Positions 22,143 through 34,326 of a stretch of 64,000 bases of DNA are shown piece after piece. Origin of the DNA: Stromatinia cepivora (lineage: Eukaryota; Ascomycota; Leotiomycetes; Helotiales; Sclerotiniaceae). The notes below the pieces were generated by a model. The model saw nothing but the letters and a program-made list of their open reading frames with translations. It was not told the DNA's origin and did no database searches. Within the stretch, counting starts at the first letter, position 1. Each line of letters starts with the position of its first letter. A program made the position numbers and the translations under genes. The stretch is taken from contig RCTD01000018.1 of assembly GCA_014898415.1 (NCBI GenBank), forward strand, positions 315,001-379,000. The letters run 5' to 3'.

Positions 22143-24337
22143 CTTGATCGCCTACAAGCCCGTCCTCCACAACCTAATTCTTCGGGTTGGACCAGCAATG
22201 AATTCGCGTTGGCGCAAGCTATTTAGCTTGATTATGGGCAACGCGGGGCGCACAAGGATATAGCAGCAGAGGCTTTGATACCCGGGAATAGAATTGAGGA
22301 AGAATTGGAACTTGAACAAGTGAAGGACTATGCAGATTTTCCAGACAATTGAGACGATTGAGATCCCAGTTTAATTATAATTGGTGAAGGTCCTCTGTAC
22401 AATTGATGATAATTATATTCAAATAATACAAGTAGAAGTGATCCTTGAATTGAATCATTGAAGACAGGGTTCTGAATACTACCTAGTATGCTAGAAAAGT
22501 CATACTAGCGGCCGCATGGAACCTTAATCGATGTGTCACGTGGGATCTGCTTGTCAACAGTGGACCAGCAACTACTCCGTACAAATTGAGGTAAATTATA
22601 TCATTCTACATACAAACCTCTTGGGCCGCATCTCGATCTTCCACTTTGTTGCATCAAGACAATGTACAACATTGAATTTGGAAAAAGTATTGAGCAATCA
22701 TCAATTCAAAGCCCCTAATTTCTAATGACTAGCTTCTGATACACTTTTCATCCTGCAAATCTCAAGCCTCAATCCATTCTCATTAGTCCAGAGACATCTC
22801 AGCAATTTTAAAGATCTCTAGATTCAACTTTGAGGCATGCGTCAAGTTATCCAAGAGGGTTACTTGGGACACCATAAGCTATCAGATATGATTCTGAGGT
22901 TATCTATATGATCCTGTCAGTGACTTGTCCACAGTACCTGATGCTTTTTAGGTCTGAATAATATTCATTCCTGATACATCCACCCTATTTCTGTACAAGT
23001 TTTTGAATAATTTGTAGAGAAGTCATATGGTATGATATGGACACCTGCATTCGTTTGCTCAGGAGGTAATTTCCAAGGTTAGCTGCAGTCTGCATAAAAT
23101 CACTATAATTCGATTCGGAAGCTACAAATTAGATGGGTAGATTGACAAACTACTTAGGTGAGGGACTCAGCTATAATAATCTTTGTTTGCTTTAGAATTT
23201 GCTTCATTCATAAAAACAAAGTGTTAATATATGCAAGATCCCGAGCCAACTCAAGGCTGGAAATCAGTTTTTAAATACTTACAAATTCGGCAGTGGAAAT
23301 TGTCCGCTCGCTAGTAACGTCCAAGAAGTGTATACCACCTCTTGTTTATATTTTATGCTTTCAATTTTATTCGACATTTCATTTCCATAGAACTAAAAGC
23401 AGATTTTGAACACCTATCTGCTAGATCATGACTACTTAATATTTCTCGCCTCCCTGGAACCGCAGATATTTCGTCATTTCATTCCGTTTCTCGCTTGCAT
23501 TTAATTGTTTTGGGAAGGCTCTCGACAAAGTGAATCCTTCCTAATTTTTCTTCTTTGGAGATTCCGATCTCACTCTCAAGGCAAAGCAACTTCAAAAAAC
23601 TACCAGGTAGGTAAGATTACATACCGAGTACACCTCACAAATCCTGGAATAAAAACGAGTAAGAAGATCAATTTGAATTAACTCCTTCTTATGAGATCAA
23701 TTGCGCGTTTCGTGGATAGGCGTTTGCGATCTTCCATATGATTGCTTAATCGCGGTAATTGTCACCGAAGGTTTCAACACGCGTTCAAGAAATCTCATCT
23801 TTCTTTAAAGCTGCGAAATCAGTTGATTTCAGGCGGCAGAATTCCAGGTGAGAGGAGTTAATCCTTTCCAGTTGATTCGCAACGAGACGAATAATGCTAA
23901 CTGTCATAAGGAATTTCAAGGCCTATCACTCTTGATATTCCCTTCCCCTAAACAAAATCGGTATTTGATCAGGTAACCAAGTCATTGTTTCTATCAGCTT
24001 TTGTTTGAAGCTGAATTCAATCTCGCACTTTCACAGCCTTGCGCAGATTCCTTCAGTTACTTCTAGCTTGTTCAGAATATTGGCTGGACATACAGTTGTT
24101 TTCTGAATAGCAATCGCTGCAGGTTTTACCTTTTACAACCTTTGGCGTTCCGTCCGAACCAGACATATCATTCACTTATATCGGTGCATACTTTGAGATT
24201 GTAGTCTACACTGCAGGTATTGAAATCCAAGGGTAGACTAGAATTTTTGCGCCAAGGTCAGTGAAATCACATGCCTCGCGCAAAGAAATGGAATAAGGAC
24301 TTTGGCTAACTATTGATTCCAGAGGAAGATAGCCACC
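22143..24337. other. Intergenic region, 2.2 kb, divergent promoters
   Basis: Between the divergent SPT8 and helicase genes. It has no open frame of note; 22531-22725 is weak. A TACTCCGTA motif is at 22573-22581. The helicase ATG at 24338 sits in a good context (gccaccatgg). Nothing suggests an RNA gene, though an unseen long 5' UTR with introns is possible. Confidence 0.4.
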
Positions 24338-27300
24338 ATGGTGTACAACAAGTCTTTTGCTAATCAAGTCTTGCGAGAGCATGTACAAAAGACTTACGCA
24401 AGAATCAATTTCCGTGAATCTTGGAGAAACTTACCCGAAATTCCATCTAGTGAAGAAATCCTTCAGGATGTATCATGGCAAGACACGGAAGCTCCGGAGC
24501 AGCCACTGGATTACCAAAAGTTGGTAGAACCAAAAGAATTCGACCCTCGTCTGCCCCACAACAATATCGATGGAGCTTGGGACTCCAAGGAAGATTACCT
24601 TGGTTTTCATTACCAAATTCTACGTGAAGATGCAGTTGCTCCTCTTCGCCAATCTGTCGCGGAGTTTAAGAGAAATAATGAGATGGGAGATACACAAGAT
24701 ACATCTATTTACACTGATGTACGTTTTCAACAGTCCAGCGAGCGGCGACGTACTACTTACTGGTATTTTTATAGGTCCACCTTGTGGGTTTACAATTGTG
24801 TCATCTCGGTCCAGCATTCCGAATCGAATTCTCAAGCGACAGAGCTGGAAAACGAATTCGGTGGGAGCAGTCGAGTCGGCTTACACAGGGTAGCCTGGTC
24901 TGCCTGAGTCCAACTAGCGATATGTTTCGTTCTGTTTGCAAAGTTGGGACTGTTGCAGCTCGACCTATAGAAGGTGGTCTGGATCGTGACCCTCCACAAG
25001 TTGACCTTTTCTTTGGTGACGATGAAGATATAATCCTGAACCCAGTGGATTGTAAGTTTTACAAAGTTCTAAATTTAGTAAAAGCTAATATTTCCTGGTA
25101 GCGTATGTCATGATACAGTCTCGTCTCGGATTCTTTGAGGCGTACCGTCATGTCCTTGTAGCACTTCAAAAATTGACCACTGAAGAATCGTACGTAGATA
25201 TAACTTGCGAATTACCGAAAAAAAAACTAAATGCTAATGAGAACAGACCATATATTGAAAAGTATCTGATTCAAATGGACAAGAATATTTTGCCACCGGA
25301 TCATATCAAGGAAAGACCTTGTCTCGACCTTCGCTCGATTGCTCTATCGAGTGATGCACATATTTCTGGTCTCACTGACGAAGAAGAAGAAAATCTGTGC
25401 CATGTTGATGTTTTGAAGGAGTTTCCAAATCTTCCAAAATCAGGAATGGATGACTCTCAGCTCGCGGCTTGTAAGCGCATGCTCACTCAGAGTTTAGCCA
25501 TCGTGCAGGTGAGAATTTCATATTCAATCATGCTAAGGTATCTTATGAAATTACGTGAGCTCTGAACTGACTTTGTGTCCCGTCTATAGGGTCCACCTGG
25601 TACTGGTAAGACATTTACCTCCGTCCAAGCCCTTAAAGTTATGCTGCATAACAGAAGAGATGGACCGATCATTGTCGCTGCTCAGACTAATCATGCTCTT
25701 GACCAATTGCTTACCCACATTTCCGGCTTCGAAGATAATTTTGTGCGTCTTGGAAGTAGATGTGACAAGGGGAATGCTACCATACTAGCACGAACGTTGT
25801 ATGAGCTGCGTCAGACGAATAAAGATATGAAAGCTAGGCATTTCAATGGCTACAGGGCAGCTTCCAGTGCACACGACGCTATGGTTCTCTCAATCGAGAA
25901 ATTGCTTTTTGATATCACTGAGGAAGATCTTTTATCAGGGAGAGTTCTTCTGGAATGCAATATATTGAGTCAACAACATTTGACTCTTTTTTCGAACCTG
26001 GCTGGTCAAGCTCACTGGATATGGGCGATGAGAATATCGACCCTCTCCTATCTTGTACGTATTTAAGAGCTCAAGAATTTAACCGCTGATCTTTACTTAC
26101 TCGAATTATAGGGCTCGGGTCCAAACAGACAGTGCGTATGCCGAGGACTCCAGGAATCAACAAGAATCTCGAGATAGAGGATCCCGATCAGGAGTTCGAA
26201 CAACTCCAAGAGGTTGAAGTTGAAGTCCAAGCGAAAGACAACAAGGAGTCTCTTAGCGGGACATGGATTCCATTGAGACGTGGCTATACGGGCAAAGTTA
26301 AGAGCCGCCGAGTCACGGGCAAAAACGACCCTAGAAATATACTCGCCAAAACTGAAAGTCTCTTCGACATATCAGAGAAGTATCGCGGTGCTGTTTATTG
26401 CTACTGGGAAAAGCTTTACTATGATCAACTTACACTTAAGCTTATTGAGAAACTGGCTATGTATCAATCCTCGATGAGATCTTTAAAGCTGGCAAAGGTA
26501 CCTTAATCATTCTCAAAATGATCTAGTATGATGCTAATCAAAACAGTGGACGCGCGATGTCGAATTCATTGACCATATGGACACTAAGGTTATTGGATGT
26601 ACAACAACCGGTCTGTCTAAATATAGGGGACTACTCTCCGCTTTGAATCCCAGTGTACTACTCATTGAGGAAGCGGCAGAAACTTTGGAAGCAAACGTGA
26701 CAGCAAGCATTATACCATCGCTGGAGCAAGTTATACTTGTAGGAGATCATCGCCAACTAACTGCAAATACAACCCTCGACCGCTTCATGTCGCACCCGTA
26801 TTTTATGTCAGTCTCTTTATTTGAGAGGCTTGTGAATAATGGTATGGGCTACACAATGTTGAACAAACAACGCCGTATGATCCCAGAGGTCAGAGAGCTT
26901 CTATGTATTGACCCGAATCCATTCTACGTCAATCTTCACGATCATCCTAATGTTCTCGACCGACTCAATCATCGCCCCCCAGTTCCTGGCATGAGATTTG
27001 ATTCATTTTTCTTCTCTCACAAATGGCAGGAGCGAAGAGATGTCAACATGAGTTGTTATAATGCACCGGAAGCTGAAATGGTTGCTGGGTTCTTCAATTA
27101 CCTAGTCATCAATGGCATTAAGCCAGACAAAATCACTGTATTGACGGTATGGAATAGTGCTGACGCCATCATATAATGCATCACTGACAGATCTTTAGTA
27201 TTACAACGGTCAACGAAAATTACTCCTTAAGGAGCTTAGTCGACGTGTCACAAGCGTCACGGCACCATACTTTAAGGTATACACCGTTGATGCATATCAA

Positions 27301-28632
27301 GGCGAGGAAAATGAGGTCATTTTGCTGTCGTTAGTAAGAGGTAATCCTGATAATTCGGTGGGGTTTTTACGCAGCAAGAATCGTGTTGTTGTTGCTTTGT
27401 CACGTGCACAACGCGGTCTTTATATTTTTGGAAATGCACTCACTGTTGCCGGACAGGAAGGTGAAAATGGCTGTCGAGAGAAGTTATGGATGCCAATTCT
27501 CTTGCATCTGTTAGATGAGGAAAGATTCGCGTCTAAGCTGCCTATTGTATGCTCCAAGCATCAAAACCTCACGCATGTCTCTGAGCCTGAACATTGGGAG
27601 GATCTAAGCGGTGGCTGTCATGAACATTGTGGTGGCATGTTACCATGCGGACATTTGTGTCCATACAAGTGTCATCCAAATCAGCATGATCAAGTTGTCT
27701 GCAAGGAGCCCTGTGAAAAGATCCTAGCCTGTGGCCATGGTTGCAGTACTAATTGCGGAGACTTTTGCCGATGCGATGACTGCCGTGCATTAGCTCGCTT
27801 GCAGACTCTTGAACTAGAATCTGTTCCACAGGAAATCATCAGCGAAGAAAGAAATGGAAAAAATGCAGCGAAAGATACCTCTACTAAGCAAAGACAACGT
27901 TCGCCACAAAAGTTCTTTTCTGACTCCTCGACTCGCCCAATGACATTCAAGCAAACCTCTCCCAAGAAATTAGACCAACAAATTGGCCGGAGCAATTCAT
28001 ACACGCAGTTCACATCAAACCAATTAAATGACGGAAGGTCGTCGTATACATTTGTATCATCACCTCGGGAGGGAGGATTGTCACCAGAAAAGGGTCGTCA
28101 GGCTTGGGATACCTGGGATCCGGTTCGCTCAGACAAGGACATTAACCAAGAACGTCTTGAACGGGAAAAGTTAGCAAGTGAGAATAAACCAAACCCGGAG
28201 GACTTGGTCTTCGAAGAGACTCACAAGCCGGTTACATTTGTTAATGGAAAGAGAATTGTTGGTCCTAGAGTCCAAAATATCATTCCTCGCATGCAAAGCA
28301 GTAATGCAATTTCTGGCACCAAAAAAGAGAATCCTAGCAGTGGCAATGAGATTCCCCGTAACGGTAGTACGATTACTCTCGGCAACGATGAAATTTCTAG
28401 CCGCACCAATAGTGTCATTCTGAACAGCAATGAAGTTCCAAGCCGCAACAGCGAGGTTCTTCGCAACACTAACGGAGTCACTTTCAGCAGAGGCGAAGTT
28501 TCTAGCCTTAGCAATGGGATTGATTCTACCAGCAGTGGGGCTATTAACAACAATGAGACTACTCCTCCAGGATTGGAAAGTAAGATGCTCAATTTGACCA
28601 ACGATGACTTCGACTTTTTGGAGGGCCTTTGA
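24338..28632 (+). CDS. Hrr1/ZNFX1-like SF1 RNA helicase with NFX1 zinc fingers (frameshift in exon 4)
   Basis: Seven exons: 24338-24718, 24775-25051, 25102-25508, 25590-26054, 26112-26497, 26547-27146 and 27199-28632; about 1316 residues. Motifs in order: N-terminal helical region, Walker A GPPGTGKT (its codons begin exactly at exon 4), the Q/N motif AAQTNHALDQLL, motif II LLIEEAAE, GDHRQLTAN, motif V VDAYQGEENEV, motif VI VVVALSRAQRG. A Cys/His-rich NFX1-type region follows (CHEHCGGMLPCGHLC, CEKILACGHGCSTNC), then an Asn/Ser-rich tail. Relatives include fission yeast Hrr1 (RNAi-directed heterochromatin) and ZNFX1, so small-RNA silencing is the expected role. In exon 4 the frame shifts by one base near 25978-25982: upstream frame ends NILSQQH, downstream resumes FDSFFEPGW then GDENIDPLLSWLG. 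As written the protein stops soon after. See findings. Confidence 0.8.
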
Positions 28633-30236
28633 AGTTGCTTGGTGGTGTTTAGAGATGGATCAGTAGCTTTGCTGTCCCTTTTTTCGCTCGGCTGGGGGTA
28701 TTCAAGCATTGACAATATTTACGGCGACTTCAAGTGCTATCTGACTAGCGACTTGCTACTTGAGATTTGTTCTTTATGGTCATTTAATGATCTTGACTTT
28801 ACGTGTACAACAAATAGCTAGCAAAATGAAATTGAGTATGTCAATGATAAGTGAGTGACTTGATTATGAACGTTACATGTTGTGTGGTATGAGAAATGAC
28901 GCTTGTTTCTTATGTATGATGACCATTGATAGAATTCCAAATATGAAGGGAGTGTCACCGTGAGGTGGGAGTAGGAGGGGATATTCATGCGACCCAAATA
29001 AAGGCTTAGGGGAAGGGTAAGGGGAAGGGTATACTGAGTACGTAAGACTTTCAGCAAAGCCCCAGAGCACGAATTGAAAGTTAACTATGAAGTAATACTC
29101 CCACCCTCGCTTCACATCATCTGCTTCCTCTCCTCCGTAGTTCGATTACGATCCCCCCCTTGCCCGGATAATTCAATTGAATAGCATAATTTTTACTTGG
29201 TATCTCAGTAGAAAAAAATGAGAGAGATGGGAGAGATGTGATGAGGTTCAAGTAGGTTCTGTGATGAGGTTTAAGTAGGTTCTGTGGTGAGTGAAAATAC
29301 GTAAATTGGGTGATGGGTCGTGTATACGAATGATTTATGAATTCACGGGGGGGCGGAGGATTGTTTTTTTGCGCTGGTGAAGATGAAGGGGATTGCGGAC
29401 GGTGGCTGGGGAAGAGTGAGGGAATTAGAGGAATGGTGTACATGGTTTTGTTGGATTCGGTGAGTTTGAGCTTGGGGGAGTGGTGGAGAGATATATGTGG
29501 AGCTGTGGATGGGTAGTGCTGGGGTGGGTGGTGAGAGTGGGGGAGGAGTTGTGGGGATACGAGTTGGGGAGCGGAGAGGGTGCCGGGAGTGTGTGGGCTG
29601 GGAAATGAAAAGATTTTGGATCATTTGAGGAGGTGGAGTTGGGGAAGGAAGGTTTGCGAAGATAGGAAGGTACCTAATGGGGGAAATATAGGGAAGAGCA
29701 AGATAGATAATAATTAGCTTTAGATTCGTGATGTTTGGATAAAGCTGCAGTTGAAGTTGCGGCAGTAAAGGATGTCCCTCCCAGTGTCAAAGACATAAGC
29801 CGCCTGTAGTATAATTACCACGAGATGCGAGAGTTGATTTAGGGATTTTGGCGCAAGATCTCATCTGCTATGCGGATTTGTTTGGTGTGTTGTGATTTTA
29901 GTCACAGGAAAATAAAAAAAGAAAGAGGAAGAGTAGGATTGCCAGGATGTGATGAAGAACATTAGAGAGGGGAAAAGAAAAGAGGATTATATGGGTATAC
30001 GGGGATGATTTTATATCTATTTTTTAATTTTTTTGAGCAGTAGGTTGGCCTAATGGACCGGATTTTAATTGTGATTGCGCTTAGGAGAGGATCCATGGTA
30101 AGCCTGGCGTTTGTTTAGTACTGCATCATTCCATCAATAAGATTTAAACCCTAATCAAGACTCTAATAGGCAGACTGGAAGGTGGGTTGAGTGAAAAAAA
30201 GACATATTCAAGATAATGGATAATAAAAGAGAAAAT
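28633..30236. other. Intergenic, purine-rich low-complexity DNA
   Basis: The strand shown is G/A-rich (ggagg, gggga runs from about 28950 to 29640). The complementary open frames at 29117-29443 and 29343-29624 are Pro/Ser-rich and follow directly from this bias, so I do not call them genes. This is the 3' flank of the helicase and the region past the methyltransferase remnant. Confidence 0.4.
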
Positions 30237-31076
30237 AGTACCATAATTAAAATCCCCCGGATCCACAGCATCAATATATCCATTATCTCCAATCTGTGAA
30301 ACAAGAACTAGAGCCGTATCGCCTTGACCAGTGTCGATTTCGAGGATTTCTGAACCCGGAGGGGATGGAGCGGAAATTCACCTGGTTTTTGTGCTGGTTG
30401 TGGTATAGGGGAGGGGTTTGAGTGGAGTTGGGTTGGGTTGGGTTGAGGAAGCTGAGATGGAATGGGGAAAGTTGAGGAGGAAGAAGAAGAAAATAGATGA
30501 TTGGAGATGGGGGGACGAGGGGGAAGTTAAGAAGAGAGAGTGTGTGTGTTGAAAGAATAAAAGAGTAAAAAAAGAAAACGAGTCAGAGGGGGAGTAAAAT
30601 CACAAAAGCTATGCAAAAGGCAACCAAACGGAAAAAAACAGGTTCAACACGATGCCTAATCTGCACAAGCAATGTAATCTTCTCATTATTTTCATCATCA
30701 TTATATTCCCTAGGCAAGCCACCAGTTCCGGGAAATAAGTATCGAGTATTTCCCGAGGAATGATGATTTCCGCCATAGTATATATGATATTGGACGAAAA
30801 ATTCGTTGAAAGAGAAGCGTTTTGTCGAGATTTGGTTAGTATGTCGATTATGATGAGTTATCGAAGATGATTGCGAGGGAAGAAGGGATTGAGAGAGGAA
30901 GAGGGTTGTGCGAGTTGAATCTTCAATTGGTATGGATATGATATCGGGACTTCCTATTCATGTACGGACGACTACTAATCACTTGTATATAGGGCTGCTT
31001 GTTGTGCCATGAAGTCTCGGGATTCCCTGATGAAGTAATTTCGTCTCGTTGCATTGTATAGCGAATCCACCATCAT
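30237..31076 (-). pseudogene. Degraded SAM-dependent methyltransferase gene
   Basis: Minus strand, start near 31076 (MMVDSLYNATRRNYF). Exon 1 ends at about 30983; exon 2 runs about 30920-30640 and encodes STRTTLFLSQSLLP, then FNEFFVQYHIYYGGNHHSSG and LLVQIRHRVEP. A Pro-rich segment leads to APSPPGSEILEIDTGQGD, GDNGYIDAVDPGDFNYG at 30340-30237, which is a class I methyltransferase motif I region (normally EIGTGQGD). There is a frame change by one base near 30378-30384. No sequence after 30237 resembles the remaining half of the fold, so the gene looks truncated. The Asp in place of the motif I Gly would also impair SAM binding. I am confident that this is a methyltransferase relic, less so of exon borders. 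Confidence 0.5.
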
Positions 31077-31196
31077 GAAAAGTATATAAAGATATTAAGA
31101 AGCCAAAAAAAGGAAAAATGATGAGATCAAAGAAAAAACACGTTCTACAGTGATATCTGTGATCTACCGAGATATTTACATCTGTAATTGTTTCTC

Positions 31197-33503
31197 CTAC
31201 TGTCTTTCGTAGTAACCTGTTCTAAATCTATGATCCTGTACGACCTTGGCTGCCAACTGAACTTGCCCACCGGCGGCTTTCCTCTCCCGATTATATCGGT
31301 ATTCTCCTTTTTTCTTCAGAAGTTTCCCCAAAGACTTCCTCAGTCGTCTTTTTCTTGACCTCATATTTCCATATCTCCTCCTCCATATCCTCAACTTAGT
31401 CTCTTCCGGTTTTCCAGTATTTAGACGTACATGACCCGTATATGTTTGATAAGTAATCTCCCCTCGCAAGAATGATTTATACCTTTCAATTATGGCAGGA
31501 ACTTCTTGAAATGCCCAGTTTGCGTGGTATTTAGATAAGTATTTTCCTGGGCGATAGATGAGATAATTGATCCATTGTCGCATATACATCCTGCTAATCC
31601 TCAATTTGAAGTGATGGAATATGAAGTCTCTTTGGCGAATCCCTGTTACTACAGAGTCGGGCTTTCGTCGCATTAGACTGTTTTCATATAAGATTCTGTA
31701 ACGATTTGCTCGGTGGGCCAATTCGTTATGTAGTCGATGAGCTTCAGCAATGAGTATTTGCGCTTTCCCAAATTTTCGGGTAGAGAGTAGGTAGCGAATG
31801 TAAATATTGTACATTGAAAGATTAGGTTTGATGTTGTAAGGTTCCGAAATCATACTGTCCCAAACTTTGCCCATGCTGGCCAAAGGTAACACTCCTTCGT
31901 CAAAACCTCTCTCACGTTGAGAAGCACTTGGCCGTTTCCTAGCAAAGACTGCAGTCCATTCCAATAGATCTTGCCAAGTCTCTTTCGAAATTTCGATTGA
32001 ATACCTCCGTGATACTTGGTCAATTACATGCATAGCCATTGGTAAATCGTTGTTTATGCAATAGATATGGGCGATGGTACGAATTAATCTTTGGGATGGA
32101 CGCAATGGAGAGTCCGGAAGACGTGTATTGAGTTTCAAATTCTCACTATTCTTCAAGTCGATGTCGATTTGCCACACCCGGTTGAGAATTGTTTTAGCAG
32201 TCTCAAGATCTCCCTCCCGACTCGCCGAAACCATCAACAAGCAAAATGTCTCTTCATCCCCCATCAAACCAGTAGCTGACATTTCTTGAAATAGTCGAGT
32301 GACCGAAATTCTGACTCCATTATCGGGACCTATTCGGTGTCGATTGAGTTGATAAGGTCTGTCGTTCCATTGACGAAGTTCTTTATAATGGGAAACAACT
32401 CTTAATCTGTCAGAATGGTAAGGACTTAGAATATCTGACCAACACATAGTAGCCATATAATAATTGAAGCATTCCACATCTGGTTGAACTTGTCTACTTT
32501 CCATAACTTGATACCGATTGGAAATCATAGACTTCCATGTCAAATCCGCCACTGCTTGATGCCCTGTAAATTTTGCAGCTTTAAGGAGCATTTTGTATTC
32601 CGAAAGATATATCGGGTATTTTATCTGGCGTTTCATAATAATTCGATGCAAGTGCCAAAGATAGACAGTGTAAGCACGATGAGTTCCATCATAATCGATC
32701 GTATCGGTCCTCATCTCCAATAAATCTTTGTGCTTGAAATCGTGTAATAACCGTTTGTATCTTCCAAAGAAATGTTTGGGATCCAGTAGCCTCAGAATTT
32801 CAGAGAAAGTATTTGGGGGAATGTCCAGTAAAGGGGAGTAATTCACACCAAAATTGTCCACATCAGAAAGTTTCACTAAAACCTTAAGAAGTTCGTGGGG
32901 ATCTCGTAAATGAAGTGCTCTAAGCACATGTCTGTATCCAAGAACCATTTTTGCTTCCTTGAGGAGGATTCTTCGTTGAGCGAGACTAGTGGGTAATCCA
33001 ACCCCAACTTTTCGAATAACAGAGACCATGTCAGATTCATCGGATGCTTCATCTGTTTCCCTTGTCTGGATTTCTAGTGGATAGATATCTCCATATGCTT
33101 CTTGACTTTGGGATTTCTCAGTTGCATGCTTTGCAACCCACCAATCTTTTAAATTTTCTGATTTACTCCATGCTGGCTTCATCCATTCTGGTGTCTTGAA
33201 AAAAGTCTTCACATCTCGGTATCTGTTCCTTATCTCGTATCTTCTCCAATATTCACGTTTTGGTGCTTGCAATCCATCATTGGTGGCCTCATCTCCCTCT
33301 TTCGATTGATCGATCCCGGTCTCTTCTTGAATATCCGATTCTCCTGGCAGAGACTTGTTGTGACCACTTTCTGGACCCCTGGATTCGTATAAACATCTTT
33401 TGCCATAATATGATCTGCCGACTTTTGTAAATGAGTGTGTAGTATATAGAGTTGTAGCGATTGTGGACTTGCGCGTCTCAAAACCGCGCAAGAAAGGTCC
33501 CAT
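31197..33503 (-). CDS. Probable mitochondrial helical-repeat (PPR-like) RNA-processing protein
   Basis: Single exon, 768 residues, ATG at 33503. The N-terminus is Arg/Ser/Thr-rich with few acidic residues (GFETRKSTIATTLYTTHSF), like a mitochondrial targeting sequence. The rest is made of helical segments with a pentatricopeptide look (CFNYYMATMCW, SVTRLFQEMSATGLMGDEETFCLLMVSASREGDLETAKTILNR in pieces, IRTIAHIYCINNDLPMAMHVID, SMYNIYIRYLLSTRKFGKAQILI). A basic C-terminus follows (RSRKRRLRKSLGKLLKKKG). Relatives act in maturation or translation of specific mitochondrial transcripts. Its target is not deducible. It starts 366 bp from the LSM3 start on the other strand, so they share a promoter region. 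Confidence 0.65.
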   Translation of the reverse strand: MGPFLRGFETRKSTIATTLYTTHSFTKVGRSYYGKRCLYESRGPESGHNKSLPGESDIQEETGIDQSKEGDEATNDGLQAPKREYWRRYEIRNRYRDVKTFFKTPEWMKPAWSKSENLKDWWVAKHATEKSQSQEAYGDIYPLEIQTRETDEASDESDMVSVIRKVGVGLPTSLAQRRILLKEAKMVLGYRHVLRALHLRDPHELLKVLVKLSDVDNFGVNYSPLLDIPPNTFSEILRLLDPKHFFGRYKRLLHDFKHKDLLEMRTDTIDYDGTHRAYTVYLWHLHRIIMKRQIKYPIYLSEYKMLLKAAKFTGHQAVADLTWKSMISNRYQVMESRQVQPDVECFNYYMATMCWSDILSPYHSDRLRVVSHYKELRQWNDRPYQLNRHRIGPDNGVRISVTRLFQEMSATGLMGDEETFCLLMVSASREGDLETAKTILNRVWQIDIDLKNSENLKLNTRLPDSPLRPSQRLIRTIAHIYCINNDLPMAMHVIDQVSRRYSIEISKETWQDLLEWTAVFARKRPSASQRERGFDEGVLPLASMGKVWDSMISEPYNIKPNLSMYNIYIRYLLSTRKFGKAQILIAEAHRLHNELAHRANRYRILYENSLMRRKPDSVVTGIRQRDFIFHHFKLRISRMYMRQWINYLIYRPGKYLSKYHANWAFQEVPAIIERYKSFLRGEITYQTYTGHVRLNTGKPEETKLRIWRRRYGNMRSRKRRLRKSLGKLLKKKGEYRYNRERKAAGGQVQLAAKVVQDHRFRTGYYERQ

Positions 33504-33868
33504 TATGTATGGTTTTGTAAGTCATCATTCTCTCTTCCTTTCTCTCCTTCACTCGCATTGACCATGTAATTGATGATCAATTGAAATAAAATCCGGGGAA
33601 AGCTGGGGAAAGTTCAAAAGGGTCCACTTGGTGTTGTTGATGGCGGGAAGTAAAAAACTTGTTTAGATTTGGTGGACTTGGAATTTGGTGGACTTGGAAT
33701 TTGGTGGACTTGGTGGCTGTGGTGGATTTTCGGTAGAATAGTTGAAATTTTTAGTGAGGGGCGGGAGTTGCCGCTTATCCAAAGCAACAACCTCCATGCG
33801 ATTTGAAGGTAATTCAGCACGGGAATCTTCCACATCAACTCACTCCCATCCGCATAAACAAAACAAAT

Positions 33869-34326
33869 ATGGCAGATATTGATGATGGTACATCTGCACC
33901 AGCGGAACCCCTTGATTTGGTGCGACTTTGTCTTGACGAGGTTGTTTATGTTAAATTGAGAGGAGATAGAGAATTAAAAGGAAGGCTACATGTGGGATAC
34001 ACCTTGCAAAACTTCCAGAGGGTTATATTGATAATTAATAGGCTTATGATAGTCATTGCAATTTGGTATTGGGTGATGTGGTAGAGACCATATATGTTGT
34101 GGAGGAGGGTGAAGAAGATGATGAAGAGGAAATCATAAAGGTTGGTCTATATTCTACTAGACAGGTACTTCCGGCTAACTCCCGCTCCCCAGACCGTTGT
34201 TAAGAAATCCGAAATGTTGTTTGTTAGAGGTAAGTTCTCTTGATCTTGGAATTGGTCTTTGTACTTTATCTAATATTCTATCAAATAGGCGACAGTGTTA
34301 TACTTATTTCACCCAGATCCTCATAA
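33869..34326 (+). CDS. LSM3: U6 snRNA-associated Sm-like protein LSm3
   Basis: Four exons: 33869-33991, 34042-34140, 34193-34229 and 34289-34326, giving 98 residues, the usual size. Sm1 motif: [27 protein letters not shown], then [15 protein letters not shown]. Sm2: [14 protein letters not shown]. The acidic loop between them ([12 protein letters not shown]) is typical of LSm3. The protein is part of the Lsm1-7 (cytosolic mRNA decay) and Lsm2-8 (U6 snRNP) rings. Three small introns in 460 bp, one with a GTTGGT donor, are all supported by unbroken family sequence. Divergent partner of the PPR-like gene. Confidence 0.93.
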
